Part shown: in pieces, positions 7,489 through 14,382 of the stretch
Numbering within the stretch: the stretch's first letter is position 1
Layout of the letters: each line of letters begins with the position of its first letter
Source of the DNA: Streptomyces flaveolus
GTDB taxonomy: Bacteria > Actinomycetota > Actinomycetes > Streptomycetales > Streptomycetaceae
DNA: 64,000 bases
Direction: 5' to 3'
Assembly: GCF_014648815.1 (NCBI RefSeq)
Contig: NZ_BMRV01000008.1
Location: 186,001-250,000 of the forward strand
Made by a program: the position numbers and the translations under genes
Notes under the pieces: model-generated
What the model was told of the DNA's origin: nothing
The model's database searches: none
Seen by the model: the letters and a program-made list of their open reading frames with translations, nothing else

Positions 7489-8682
7489 TCACCGCTCACC
7501 CGCGAGGTCGAGATCACCCCTGCTCGTGCCGGCCACCCCCTCAGTGATGCGCGGACGGGGCCAGTGCTGCGCGACCGGACCGGAAACCGCCCGCCACCAC
7601 GGCTCCACCGGCAGCTTCCCCGTCGGCTCGAACGGCTCGCCCGGCCGCGGGAAGGCCACCGCTTGGCCGGCCTCCTCGGCGGCGTCCTTGGTCCACTCCC
7701 CCGGCTCCGCCCAGGCGTGCGGCGCCAGGTTGAAGGTCCCCCAGTGGATCGGCAGCATGGCGCCGCCCGGGCTGCCGCCCTGGAGGTCGAGGTGGGCGCG
7801 TACGCCCTCCTCGGGGGTCATGTGGATGTCCGGCCAGAACTCGGCGTACGCCCCGATCTGGATCATCGTGGCGTCGAACGGGCCGTGTGCGGCGCCGATG
7901 TCCCGGAAGCCGTCGAAGTAGCCGGTGTCGCCGCTGTGGTAGACGCGGTGCTCCTCACCGGCGACGACCCAGGACGCCCAGAGGGTGTGCTGGGTGTTGC
8001 GCAGCCCGCGTCCGCAGAAGTGGCGGGCCGGGGTGGCGGTCAGGGTGAGGCCGCCGACGCGCGTCGACTCGTGCCAGTCCAGCTCCCGCAGCCGGCCGGC
8101 GGACACGCCCCAGTGTTCGAGGTGGGCGCCGACACCGAGCGGCACGGCGAACAGGGTGTCCGTGCCGGCCAGTGCCGTGATCGTGGGCATGTCCAGGTGG
8201 TCGTAGTGGTCGTGGGAGATGACGACGACGTCGACCGGGCCCAGGGCAGCCAGGGGCACCGGGACCGGGTGCAGCCGCTTGGGTCCGGCGAAGGGGAACG
8301 GGGAGCAGCGCTCGCCCCACACGGGGTCGAACAGCACCCGCTGTCCGTCGATCTCGGCGAGCACGCTGGAGTGTCCCGTCCAGGTCAGCCGCAGCCCGGT
8401 GGCGGGCGGCCGGGCGAGGTCGGCGAGCGTGGTGGCGTGGACCGGGACCGTGCCGCGCGGGGCACGGCGGAGCCGCGACTCCCGGTCGAAGTAGATCTTG
8501 GCGAACTCGCGGGCCGATCCGGAGGGCCGGGTCCTGGCGGTGCCGCCGGGGTTCTGGAAGACCCCGTCGCGAAAGTGCGGCGATCTGCGGATACGCGCCA
8601 TGCGCTCACCGCCCGGGTCCGCGCCGAAGGCGGCGGGCCGCGGCACGCGGAGCCCGGTGTGGGGGGAACGGGGGGCGGCCAC
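7489..8682 (-). CDS. MBL-fold metallohydrolase (UlaG/NAPE-PLD-like)
   Basis: A 397-residue cytoplasmic metallo-beta-lactamase-fold hydrolase. The metal motif HDHYDHLD lies near residue 155, with further ligands in PARHFCGRG, HSGDTGYFDGF and the C-terminal PIHWGTFNL. The order TWTGHSSVLAEIDGQRVLFDP at the start and the GxFDATMIQIGAYAEFWPD block resemble the branch that includes NAPE-hydrolysing phospholipase D and UlaG lactonases. The substrate cannot be told from sequence. GTG start with AGGAGG five bases upstream. It is divergent from the AhpD-like gene, with a dyad between them. Confidence 0.88.
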   Translation of the reverse strand: MAAPRSPHTGLRVPRPAAFGADPGGERMARIRRSPHFRDGVFQNPGGTARTRPSGSAREFAKIYFDRESRLRRAPRGTVPVHATTLADLARPPATGLRLTWTGHSSVLAEIDGQRVLFDPVWGERCSPFPFAGPKRLHPVPVPLAALGPVDVVVISHDHYDHLDMPTITALAGTDTLFAVPLGVGAHLEHWGVSAGRLRELDWHESTRVGGLTLTATPARHFCGRGLRNTQHTLWASWVVAGEEHRVYHSGDTGYFDGFRDIGAAHGPFDATMIQIGAYAEFWPDIHMTPEEGVRAHLDLQGGSPGGAMLPIHWGTFNLAPHAWAEPGEWTKDAAEEAGQAVAFPRPGEPFEPTGKLPVEPWWRAVSGPVAQHWPRPRITEGVAGTSRGDLDLAGER

Positions 8683-8746
8683 GGTACCTCCTGGTGGAGT
8701 GGGTCAGGCTCTCATTGTCGTCCTGTCCGACGTCACCTCGAACGAG

Positions 8747-8759
8747 GGATGTCACATCC
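8747..8759. promoter_or_regulatory. Palindrome in divergent intergenic region
   Basis: GGATGT-C-ACATCC is a perfect 6-bp inverted repeat around one base, between the divergent MBL hydrolase (start 8682) and AhpD-like gene (start 8850). Size and place fit an operator. The TetR gene at 9494 is a nearby candidate regulator, but nothing in the sequence proves the link. Confidence 0.4.
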
Positions 8760-8849
8760 GGGTTCCCTCCAGCCGTCGTACCGGTGAGGGCGCCCCGCCG
8801 GAGCGCCCGGAACGGATCGGCACGGCCGACGGACAGGAAGGTGGCCCCC

Positions 8850-9434
8850 ATGGCCCGCGTATCCCTCACCCCGCCCCGGACTCTCCTCTTCCGCGTCATG
8901 GAGCGGTACTCCCGGCGTACCTACGGCAAGGTCCTCGACCCCGGCAAGGCGCTCGCCCACAACCCGCGCGTGCTCTGGGGCGACCTGCGCTTCGAGCGGT
9001 CCGTGGCCAAGTGGAACAGGCTGGACCCCGGCCTGAAGGCGCTCGCGGTGATGGCCTCGGCGTCCTCGATCGGCTGCTCCTGGTGCATGGACTTCGGCTA
9101 CTGGGAGAACGCCGGGCGCGGCATGGACCGGCGCAAGCTCCACGACGTGCCCGTGTGGCGGGAGAGCGACGCCTACACGCCGCTGGAGCGTGACGTCATG
9201 GAGTATGCCGAGGCGGTGACGGCGACCCCGCCCACCGTCGGCGACGACCTCGCCGGACGGCTGCGGACGCGGCTGGGCGAGCCGGCGTTCGTGGAGCTGA
9301 CGGCCATGATCGCCGTCGAGAACCTGCGTTCCCGCATCAACGCCGCGCTCGGCCTCACCAGCCAGGGCTTCAAGGAGTCCTGCGACCTGCCCGGCGCGGG
9401 GCGCTCGGGCGCGGCCACCACCGCGGCGGACTGA
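8850..9434 (+). CDS. Carboxymuconolactone decarboxylase/AhpD-family protein
   Basis: A 194-residue all-helical protein of the CMD/AhpD superfamily. The pair C76-S-W-C79 in SIGCSWCMDFGYW is the CxxC active-site motif of AhpD-type alkylhydroperoxidases, which use it for peroxide reduction with a thiol donor. The flanking helices (LDPGLKALAVMASASS before, LRSRINAALGLTSQGF after) also fit. ATG at 8850 is preceded by AGGAAGG. It is followed by a TetR gene in the same direction 59 bases later. A role in redox defence is likely by family; no substrate can be assigned. Confidence 0.85.
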   Translation: MARVSLTPPRTLLFRVMERYSRRTYGKVLDPGKALAHNPRVLWGDLRFERSVAKWNRLDPGLKALAVMASASSIGCSWCMDFGYWENAGRGMDRRKLHDVPVWRESDAYTPLERDVMEYAEAVTATPPTVGDDLAGRLRTRLGEPAFVELTAMIAVENLRSRINAALGLTSQGFKESCDLPGAGRSGAATTAAD

Positions 9435-9493
9435 GCCGGCGGGCCGGAAGCGGCCGTCGTCGCACCTGCGTGCGCCTGTATAGGGTGACGGGC

Positions 9494-10114
9494 GTGACGA
9501 GAGTCCGGTTGAGTGTGGCGGAGCGGCGTGAGGAGCTGCTGCGCGCGGCCATCGAGCAGATATCGGCGCGGGGCGTGGCGGCGCTGCGGATCGCCGACGT
9601 GGCCGCGGCGCTCGGTGTCAGCAGCGCTCTGGTGCTCTACCACTTCTCGACGAAGGAGCGGCTGGTCGCCGCCGCGTTCACCCACGCCGCCGAGGACGAT
9701 CTGGCCCGTCTGCGCAAACTGCTGGGCCGCCGCACCTCGGCGCTGCGCCGGCTGCGCGCGGCCGTGCGGTGGTACGCCCCGACCGGCCAGGCCAAAGGCT
9801 GGCGGCTGTGGATCGAGGGCTGGGCGGCGTCGCTGCGCGAGCCCGCGCTGCGGGAGGTCACGCGGGAGCTGGACCGGCAGTGGAAGGCGGCCATCGCCGA
9901 GGTCATCGCGGACGGTGTGGCCGCCGGGGAGTTCCCGTGCCCGGACCCCGACGGCGCCGCCCTGCGGCTGACGGCACTGCTGGACGGGCTGGCCGTACAG
10001 CTGACGTCGTACACGGGCGCGGTGTCCCGCGCCCGTGCGCTGCGCTGGGTGGACGAGGCGCTCGCCCGCGAACTCGGCCTGGACCGGGCTGCCTTGACCG
10101 AGCCACGGCCCTGA
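9494..10114 (+). CDS. TetR/AcrR-family transcriptional regulator, leaderless
   Basis: A 206-residue one-component repressor. The N-terminal helix-turn-helix runs RREELLRAAIEQISARG, then LRIADVAAALGVSSALVLYH-FSTKERL, the hallmark TetR segment, at residues 10-60. The ligand-binding helices follow and end with a dimer helix (ALRLTALLDGLAVQLTSY). The start is a GTG exactly 7 bases after TAGGGT (9481-9486), a -10 element, which implies a leaderless mRNA. A GTG at 9470 would place the -10 inside the gene. Possible targets are the adjacent AhpD-like gene, the MBL gene and itself. Confidence 0.88.
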   Translation: MTRVRLSVAERREELLRAAIEQISARGVAALRIADVAAALGVSSALVLYHFSTKERLVAAAFTHAAEDDLARLRKLLGRRTSALRRLRAAVRWYAPTGQAKGWRLWIEGWAASLREPALREVTRELDRQWKAAIAEVIADGVAAGEFPCPDPDGAALRLTALLDGLAVQLTSYTGAVSRARALRWVDEALARELGLDRAALTEPRP

Positions 10115-10116
10115 AG

Positions 10117-10143
10117 CGCCCCCCCGGCCGGATCGCAGGGGCG
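10117..10143. terminator. Weak hairpin between convergent TetR and SGNH genes
   Basis: CGCCCC (10117-10122) pairs with GGGGCG (10138-10143) across a 15-base loop in the 37-base gap between two convergent genes. It fits a bidirectional terminator without a T tract, as is usual in Streptomyces, but the stem is short. Confidence 0.3.
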
Positions 10144-10151
10144 TCCCCGCC

Positions 10152-10970
10152 TCAGGCCACCGAAGCGATGCGCAGCCTGAGGTCGTCCGCTGTCAGGGTC
10201 CCCTTGGCCGTGACGTGGTCCCCCGAGGATTCGCCGCGCAGGCGGCGGCCGATCCAGGGCACCAGGTACTCCCGCGCCCAGTGCACGTCGTCCCGCCGGA
10301 CGTCGAGGGTGCCGCGCGGCGGCAGGGGCGGCCAGGGCTGGTCCGGGTCGGCAGGGACGCGCAGGCCGAGGACCTGGCCGGCGCGCAGCGCCACGCGGGT
10401 GTGCCCCTCGGCCGACAGGTGCAGGCGGTCGGCGTCCCAGGCCCGGCGGTCCTGGACGCTGCGCAGCGACCAGAGGTCGAGCACCGGGCAGCCGTAGCGG
10501 TCGGCGATGGCCCGCACGTGTCCGTTGTAGGTGGCGATCTTGCCGCGCAGGTGCCTGAGGACGGGCACTCCGCGGGTGTCGAAGCCGGTGGTCACCAGCA
10601 CCGTGCCGGCCGCGGCGGTCAGCGCGGCCACCGCCCGCTCGAACCGTTCGGCCACCTCGTCGGGGTCGGTGCCGGGCCGGATGATGTCGTTGCCGCCGGC
10701 ACAGAACGAGACCAGGTCCGGCGCGAGTTCGACCGCCCGGGGGACCTGCTCCGCCACGATCTGGTCGAGCAGCCTGCCGCGTACGGCGAGGTTCGTGTAC
10801 GTGAAGTCGCCCTCGGGGCGCCGGTCCGCGAGCAGTACGGCGAACCGGTCGGCCCAGCCGACGAACGCCCCGTCGGGGCCGGGGTCGCCGACGCCCTCGG
10901 TGAAGCTGTCCCCCACCGCCACGTACGACCCGATCACTGCTCTGCTGTCACTCTTCGAATCGTCTGCCAC
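10152..10970 (-). CDS. SGNH/GDSL hydrolase
   Basis: A 272-residue serine esterase/lipase-type enzyme without a signal peptide. Block I is YVAVGDSFTEGVGD with the nucleophile S22. The block II glycine is in LAVRGRLLDQI, block III is CAGGNDI, and block V is DRLHLSAEGH with the catalytic Asp and His. The C-terminal part (residues 200-272) has a WxxEYLVPWIGRRLRG segment often seen in this actinomycete subfamily. Start GTG at 10970. The substrate is unknown. It stands alone, convergent with the TetR gene, and its upstream region holds a dyad overlapping a TACGGT -10 candidate. Confidence 0.87.
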   Translation of the reverse strand: MADDSKSDSRAVIGSYVAVGDSFTEGVGDPGPDGAFVGWADRFAVLLADRRPEGDFTYTNLAVRGRLLDQIVAEQVPRAVELAPDLVSFCAGGNDIIRPGTDPDEVAERFERAVAALTAAAGTVLVTTGFDTRGVPVLRHLRGKIATYNGHVRAIADRYGCPVLDLWSLRSVQDRRAWDADRLHLSAEGHTRVALRAGQVLGLRVPADPDQPWPPLPPRGTLDVRRDDVHWAREYLVPWIGRRLRGESSGDHVTAKGTLTADDLRLRIASVA

Positions 10971-10999
10971 ATCGGCCCATGATTCACCTTGGAATGTGA

Positions 11000-11015
11000 C
11001 CTACGCGACCGTAGG
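11000..11015 (-). promoter_or_regulatory. Dyad over putative -10 of the SGNH hydrolase gene
   Basis: CCTACG and CGTAGG form an inverted repeat with a 4-base centre. On the minus strand the element contains TACGGT, a TAnnnT-type -10 sequence about 35 bases before the GTG at 10970. An operator overlapping the promoter is a reasonable reading, but no regulator is indicated. Confidence 0.3.
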
Positions 11016-11095
11016 AAAGGGTTGACGGGCGGTGAGAAAAGCCACTCCTAAAGTGTTCGCCAACTCAGGAATAAGCACAGCCCGGTGACGGACGC

Positions 11096-11135
11096 ACCGA
11101 AGGCCGGACCCGGGGATCGGGGTCCGGCCTTCGGT
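11096..11135 (-). terminator. Strong hairpin terminator after the M23 peptidase gene
   Basis: A perfect 16-bp stem, ACCGAAGGCCGGACCC with its complement GGGTCCGGCCTTCGGT, around an 8-base loop. It lies 27 bases beyond the stop of the M23 peptidase. The symmetry means it would also stop anything transcribed from the left on the plus strand. Confidence 0.85.
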
Positions 11136-11162
11136 GGCGCGGTCACTGCGCGGGAACGGTCG

Positions 11163-12101
11163 TCAGATGGAGACGCCGTGCGAGCGCAGGTAGGCGACCG
11201 GGTCCACGTCGGAGCCGTAGTCCGGCGTGGTGCGGATCTCGAAGTGCAGGTGCGGTCCGGTCACGTTGCCGGTGGCGCCGGAGAGACCGATCTGCTGACC
11301 GGCGGTCACGGACTGACCGGCGGAGACGGAGATCGAGGACAGGTGGGCGTACTGGGCGTAGTAGCCGTCGGCGAGCTTGATGACGACCTGGTTGCCGTAC
11401 GCGCCGCCCCAGCCGGCGGAGACGACCGTGCCCGCGCCGACGGCCTTCAGGGAGGTGCCGGTCGGGACGACGAAGTCGGTGCCGGTGTGGTAGCCGCTGG
11501 ACCACATGCTGCCGGACTGGTGGTACGGGGTGCCGACGCCGGCGCCGGCCACGGGGGCGGTGTAGGCGCTGGTGGTGCCGGCGGACTGGGCGCTCGTGCC
11601 GGAGGACTTCGACGCGGAGGTCTTCGCGGTGTCCGACGACTTCTCGGCGGACTGCGCGGAGGACTTCTCGGCCTTGGCCGGCTTCTCGGCGGACTTCTCC
11701 GCCGGCGCCGAGGACTTGGCGCTGCCGGCCGCGGCCTTCTGGCCGATCGACAGCTTGAGACCCGGGTGGATGAGCGACGGGTCGGAGCCGACGGCCTCGC
11801 GGTTGTCCGAGTAGAGCTTCTTCCAGCCGCCGTCGACGTGCTGCTCGTCGGCGATCTTCGAGAGGTAGTCGCCGCTCTTCACGACGTAGGTGTGCGAGGC
11901 CGAGCCCTTGTCGGCCGACTTCTGCGCGCCGGTCGCGACGGACTGGACGGACTGTCCGGCGACGGAGTGCGCGGGAGCGGCGTTGGCGGCGGCGGCACCC
12001 ATCAGCGGGAGCGCGAGCGCGGCGCCACCGGTTCCGGCGACGGCGATGGTGCGGGTGATGCGCTGGGCCTTGGTACGGCGGTGCTTACCCTTCGCGGGCA
12101 T
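11163..12101 (-). CDS. Secreted LysM-M23 peptidoglycan endopeptidase
   Basis: A 312-residue exported protein. A basic stretch (KGKHRRTKAQR) and a hydrophobic Ala/Gly-rich segment form the signal peptide. A LysM domain follows (YVVKSGDYLSKIADEQH ... LIHPGLKLSIG), then a Ser/Ala/Lys-rich linker, then an M23 (LytM) domain. The M23 zinc motifs HTGTD and HLHFE are both intact, so it should cut peptide cross-links. ATG at 12101 has GGAGAGGA upstream. A longer reading from an ATG at 12170 is excluded because that codon lies inside a riboswitch. A c-di-AMP riboswitch and a clear promoter precede it; a terminator follows. Confidence 0.94.
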   Translation of the reverse strand: MPAKGKHRRTKAQRITRTIAVAGTGGAALALPLMGAAAANAAPAHSVAGQSVQSVATGAQKSADKGSASHTYVVKSGDYLSKIADEQHVDGGWKKLYSDNREAVGSDPSLIHPGLKLSIGQKAAAGSAKSSAPAEKSAEKPAKAEKSSAQSAEKSSDTAKTSASKSSGTSAQSAGTTSAYTAPVAGAGVGTPYHQSGSMWSSGYHTGTDFVVPTGTSLKAVGAGTVVSAGWGGAYGNQVVIKLADGYYAQYAHLSSISVSAGQSVTAGQQIGLSGATGNVTGPHLHFEIRTTPDYGSDVDPVAYLRSHGVSI

Positions 12102-12117
12102 GGCGAATTCCTCTCCG

Positions 12118-12245
12118 GCGCCTGCGAGGTGAGCTGTCGGGTGCGGGCTGGAGATGCCCGGCCGCGCCATGACGCGGCTTTACCCCGAGCCGTTCCGGGA
12201 ACCGGAACAGGCGGTGTTACCTGTGGGTCCCCCGCTCCTGCCGTG
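12118..12245 (-). promoter_or_regulatory. Cyclic di-AMP riboswitch (ydaO-yuaA type)
   Basis: The minus-strand leader reads CAGGAGCGGGGGACCCACAG near its 5' end, then GGGGTAAAGCCG (about 12187-12176), and ends with CCGACAGCTCACCTCGCAGG about 20 bases before the ATG of the M23 peptidase. These are the three conserved blocks of the ydaO motif (GGAGCGGGGGA, GGGGUGAAnCC, CGACAGCUnACCUCGYAGGC). In Streptomyces this class precedes cell-wall hydrolase genes such as rpfA. Ligand binding would reduce expression; whether by termination or by masking the ribosome site 10 bases downstream is not clear. Confidence 0.9.
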
Positions 12246-12312
12246 TACGGGTGGTGGATGATTGCGGGCTCCGGTCGGCGGCAGGATTAGGCGTCCGTCC
12301 GGATCGGTGGTG

Positions 12313-12342
12313 AACGTAAGCGACCACGATGCGAACGGACAA
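12313..12342 (-). promoter_or_regulatory. Vegetative-type promoter of the riboswitch-peptidase transcript
   Basis: On the minus strand, TTGTCC (12342-12337) and TACGTT (12318-12313) are separated by 18 bases. This fits the Streptomyces HrdB consensus (TTGnnn, 17-18 bases, TAnnnT). Transcription would begin near 12305, giving a leader of about 205 bases that contains the whole riboswitch. Confidence 0.65.
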
Positions 12343-12701
12343 GCGAGTGGTTCCGCGGACAGGCGTCTCACTTGATCCTTTACGGGGACGGGCGGTCACA
12401 CTCCGTCGATTCCGCGAGCGCCCTTTTCCGCAAAGGGCCTTGATAGGCACATGAATTACGTGAACATGACGGGCAACGGACGGTCACCTCTATGACGCTG
12501 CTCACGGGAGACACTCCAGCATCCTTTATTTCCTGGCGAGTTGGGATGAAGAGACCAATTCGGACAGAAGGCTCAGATGCGCCGTAGCCGGACCTGCCGA
12601 CTGCCCACGGGCGACTCGTTGCCGCAGGCAAGGGATGCCGTATCGTCGGCTGGGCGCCCGCCGGCGAGCAGCGCCGGCGGGGCGGACTGGGAGGAGCCCC
12701 C
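12343..12701. other. Intergenic region, no gene seen
   Basis: Divergent region between the riboswitch-controlled peptidase and the phosphatase gene. It is less GC-rich than its surroundings. The only structure noted is a short hairpin, GCCCTTT-tccg-CAAAGGGC (12419-12437). The right end holds the GGAGGAG ribosome site of the phosphatase. No convincing open frame on either strand. Confidence 0.5.
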
Positions 12702-13499
12702 GTGACGCAGCAGGTCCCGTCGACCGAACCCGAGCTGGCCGGCGTGCGCAACTTCCGGGACGTGGGCGGACTGCCGACCGTGGACGGGCGGCGCGTGCGC
12801 CAGGGTGTGCTGTTCCGCAGCGGCCACCTCGCGCACGCCACCGGGGAGGACTCCGCGTTCCTCGCCTCGCTGGGGCTGCACACGATCTTCGACTTCCGCA
12901 ACGCCGCCGACCAGAAGCTCGAGGGCCCGGACGTCGAGCTGCCGGGCGTGCGCAATGTGAACCTGCCGCTGAGCGATCCGGCCGACGGCGCCGAGTTCTG
13001 GAAGATGGTCCGCGACGGCGACCTCGACCAGCTGCGCGAGATCCTCGCGGACGGCCAGGCCGCGAACCGGATGATCACCTCCTACCGCACGATCATCAAG
13101 GAGCGCACGGCGGAGCACTCCCGGGTGCTGCACGCGCTCGCCGAGGACAGCGTCCCCGCGCTGATGCACTGCGCGGCCGGCAAGGACCGCGCGGGCCTGT
13201 CGATCGCGATCACCCTGCTCGCCCTGGGCGTGCAGCGCGACGCCATCGTGGAGGACTACCTGAAGTCGAACGCGACGCACCGCCGCTACAAGGTGCGCCG
13301 CAGCAGCTCCGCCGCCTCGGCCTACTCCCCGGAGGTCATGGAGCTGCTCAGCCCCCTGTTCGACGCGCGCGCCGAGTACCTGGCGGCGGCCTTCGAGACC
13401 GTCGAGGAGACCTGGGGCGGGGTCGACGCCTACCTGGAGAAGGGGCTCGGCATCACGCCGGAGATCCGGGAGCGGCTGCGCGAGCGGATGCTGGACTGA
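12702..13499 (+). CDS. Protein tyrosine/serine phosphatase (DSP/PtpB-like)
   Basis: A 265-residue phosphatase of the bacterial Tyr_phosphatase_3 type. The catalytic P-loop is H156-C157-AAGKD-R163 (HCAAGKDRAG), with the nucleophile Cys and the phosphate-binding Arg. The GVRNFRDVGGLPTVDG and RQGVLFRSGHLAHA blocks at residues 14-47 are characteristic, as is FDFRNAADQ. The Lys-Asp in the loop is found in lipid/protein phosphatases of the MptpB group, so phosphoinositides or phosphotyrosine are possible substrates. GTG start with GGAGGAG upstream. No obvious operon partner. Confidence 0.93.
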   Translation: MTQQVPSTEPELAGVRNFRDVGGLPTVDGRRVRQGVLFRSGHLAHATGEDSAFLASLGLHTIFDFRNAADQKLEGPDVELPGVRNVNLPLSDPADGAEFWKMVRDGDLDQLREILADGQAANRMITSYRTIIKERTAEHSRVLHALAEDSVPALMHCAAGKDRAGLSIAITLLALGVQRDAIVEDYLKSNATHRRYKVRRSSSAASAYSPEVMELLSPLFDARAEYLAAAFETVEETWGGVDAYLEKGLGITPEIRERLRERMLD

Positions 13500-13524
13500 G
13501 CCACCCGCTCACGGTGCCGGCCGG

Positions 13525-13644
13525 CTACTTGGCGCCCACCTCGAAGAGCAGGAAGAGGAAGCCCGCGACGACGTGCCCGAGGGCGATGTAGATGAGGAGT
13601 CGCACCCACAGGGCGCGCGGGAGCTTGTCCTGGATCGTGCTCAT
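13525..13644 (-). CDS. Small single-span membrane protein (DUF6126-like)
   Basis: 39 residues: a short charged N-terminus (MSTIQDKLPRALWVR) and one hydrophobic helix (LLIYIALGHVVAGFLFLLF). It resembles the DUF6126 family as I remember it, which is usually found directly after cupin-type XRE regulators. The ATG overlaps the regulator stop as ATGA, so translation is coupled. A partner or membrane anchor for the regulator is a guess; the function is unknown. Confidence 0.75.
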   Translation of the reverse strand: MSTIQDKLPRALWVRLLIYIALGHVVAGFLFLLFEVGAK

Positions 13645-14306
13645 GGCATCTCTCCTGCGGTGTGACGGGTCGGTGTGGTGACGGGCCCCAGGCACAGCGC
13701 CGCCGTGGGGCTCTGCAGCAGGGTGTGGACGAAGAGGAGCTCGAGCCCGTCGGCGTCCTGGGCGGCGATACGGTGCGGGGTCAGGGAGTCGAAGTGGGCG
13801 CTGTCGCCCGGGCCGAGCAGGTGCACGGCGTCCCCGAGGCGCAGCCGCAGCCGGCCCCGCAGGACGTAGAGCCACTCCTCTCCGGGGTGCACGCGCACGA
13901 TGTCGCCCTGTGTGCCGTACGGCACACGGACGCGCAGCGCCTGCATCCCGCGGCCGGACCCGCCGGCCTGCCAGTACGTCCAGCCGCCCGCGGCCGTCGG
14001 CTCCATGTCCCCGGCCCGCACGACGGCGTCCCGGTCCGCGGTCGTCTCGCCGAGCAGCTCCGAGACGGTCGTACCATAAATGCGGGCGAGCGAGAGCAGC
14101 ATCGGCAGCGAGGGCTGGCGCTGCCCCGTCTCCAGGCGGGAGAGGTGGGCGGGCGACAGTCCGGCGGCGCGGGCCGCCGCCTCCAGGGTGAGGGCCGCGC
14201 GGCGCCGCAGGGCGCGCAGCTGCGGGGCGACCACGGAGGTCACGGCGTCCGCCGGTTCCTCCACCGGCTCCACCGGCTCCTTCGAGGAGTCGTTCGAGGA
14301 GGTCAT
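13641..14306 (-). CDS. XRE-family regulator with C-terminal cupin domain
   Basis: A 221-residue one-component regulator. An acidic tail of about 25 residues precedes the helix-turn-helix (LRALRRRAALTLEAAARAAG-LSPAHLSRLETGQRQPSL, residues 30-75). A cupin_2 sensor barrel follows at about 120-200 (HPGEEWLYVLRGRLRLRLGD and GDSAHFDSLTPHRIAAQ). The ATG at 14306 lies directly after GGAGGC, unusually close, so an internal GTG may be used. A duplicated palindrome sits 19-57 bases upstream, which fits autorepression. It ends in an ATGA overlap with the small membrane protein. It is not in the hopanoid operon but lies just past its end. Confidence 0.92.
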   Translation of the reverse strand: MTSSNDSSKEPVEPVEEPADAVTSVVAPQLRALRRRAALTLEAAARAAGLSPAHLSRLETGQRQPSLPMLLSLARIYGTTVSELLGETTADRDAVVRAGDMEPTAAGGWTYWQAGGSGRGMQALRVRVPYGTQGDIVRVHPGEEWLYVLRGRLRLRLGDAVHLLGPGDSAHFDSLTPHRIAAQDADGLELLFVHTLLQSPTAALCLGPVTTPTRHTAGEMP

Positions 14307-14324
14307 GCCTCCATTCAGCCCGAA

Positions 14325-14363
14325 TTTTGCCTGTGAGGCAATTTTCTTGCCTCACAGGCAAAA
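14325..14363. promoter_or_regulatory. Tandem palindromic operator upstream of the XRE gene
   Basis: Two 15-bp boxes, TTGCCTGTGAGGCAA (14327-14341) and TTGCCTCACAGGCAA (14347-14361). Each is an almost perfect palindrome (TTGCCT/AGGCAA around a 3-base centre), and they are inverted relative to each other, so the whole 39 bases are also symmetric. Box centres are 20 bases apart, about two helical turns. This fits two regulator dimers on one face of DNA, most simply the XRE protein repressing itself. It also lies just after the last hopanoid gene and could fold as that operon's terminator. Confidence 0.75.
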
Positions 14364-14382
14364 CGGCGTCGGTCCCCGACGG

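Noticed and set aside
11030..11135. A small RNA reading rightward from TTGACG near 11021 into the hairpin
   Set aside because: No -10 at the right distance (TAAAGT is 21 bases away); the hairpin is fully explained as the M23 terminator.
12130..12170. Start of the M23 peptidase at ATG 12170
   Set aside because: This codon is inside the conserved riboswitch core, and the extra 23 residues do not extend the signal peptide sensibly.
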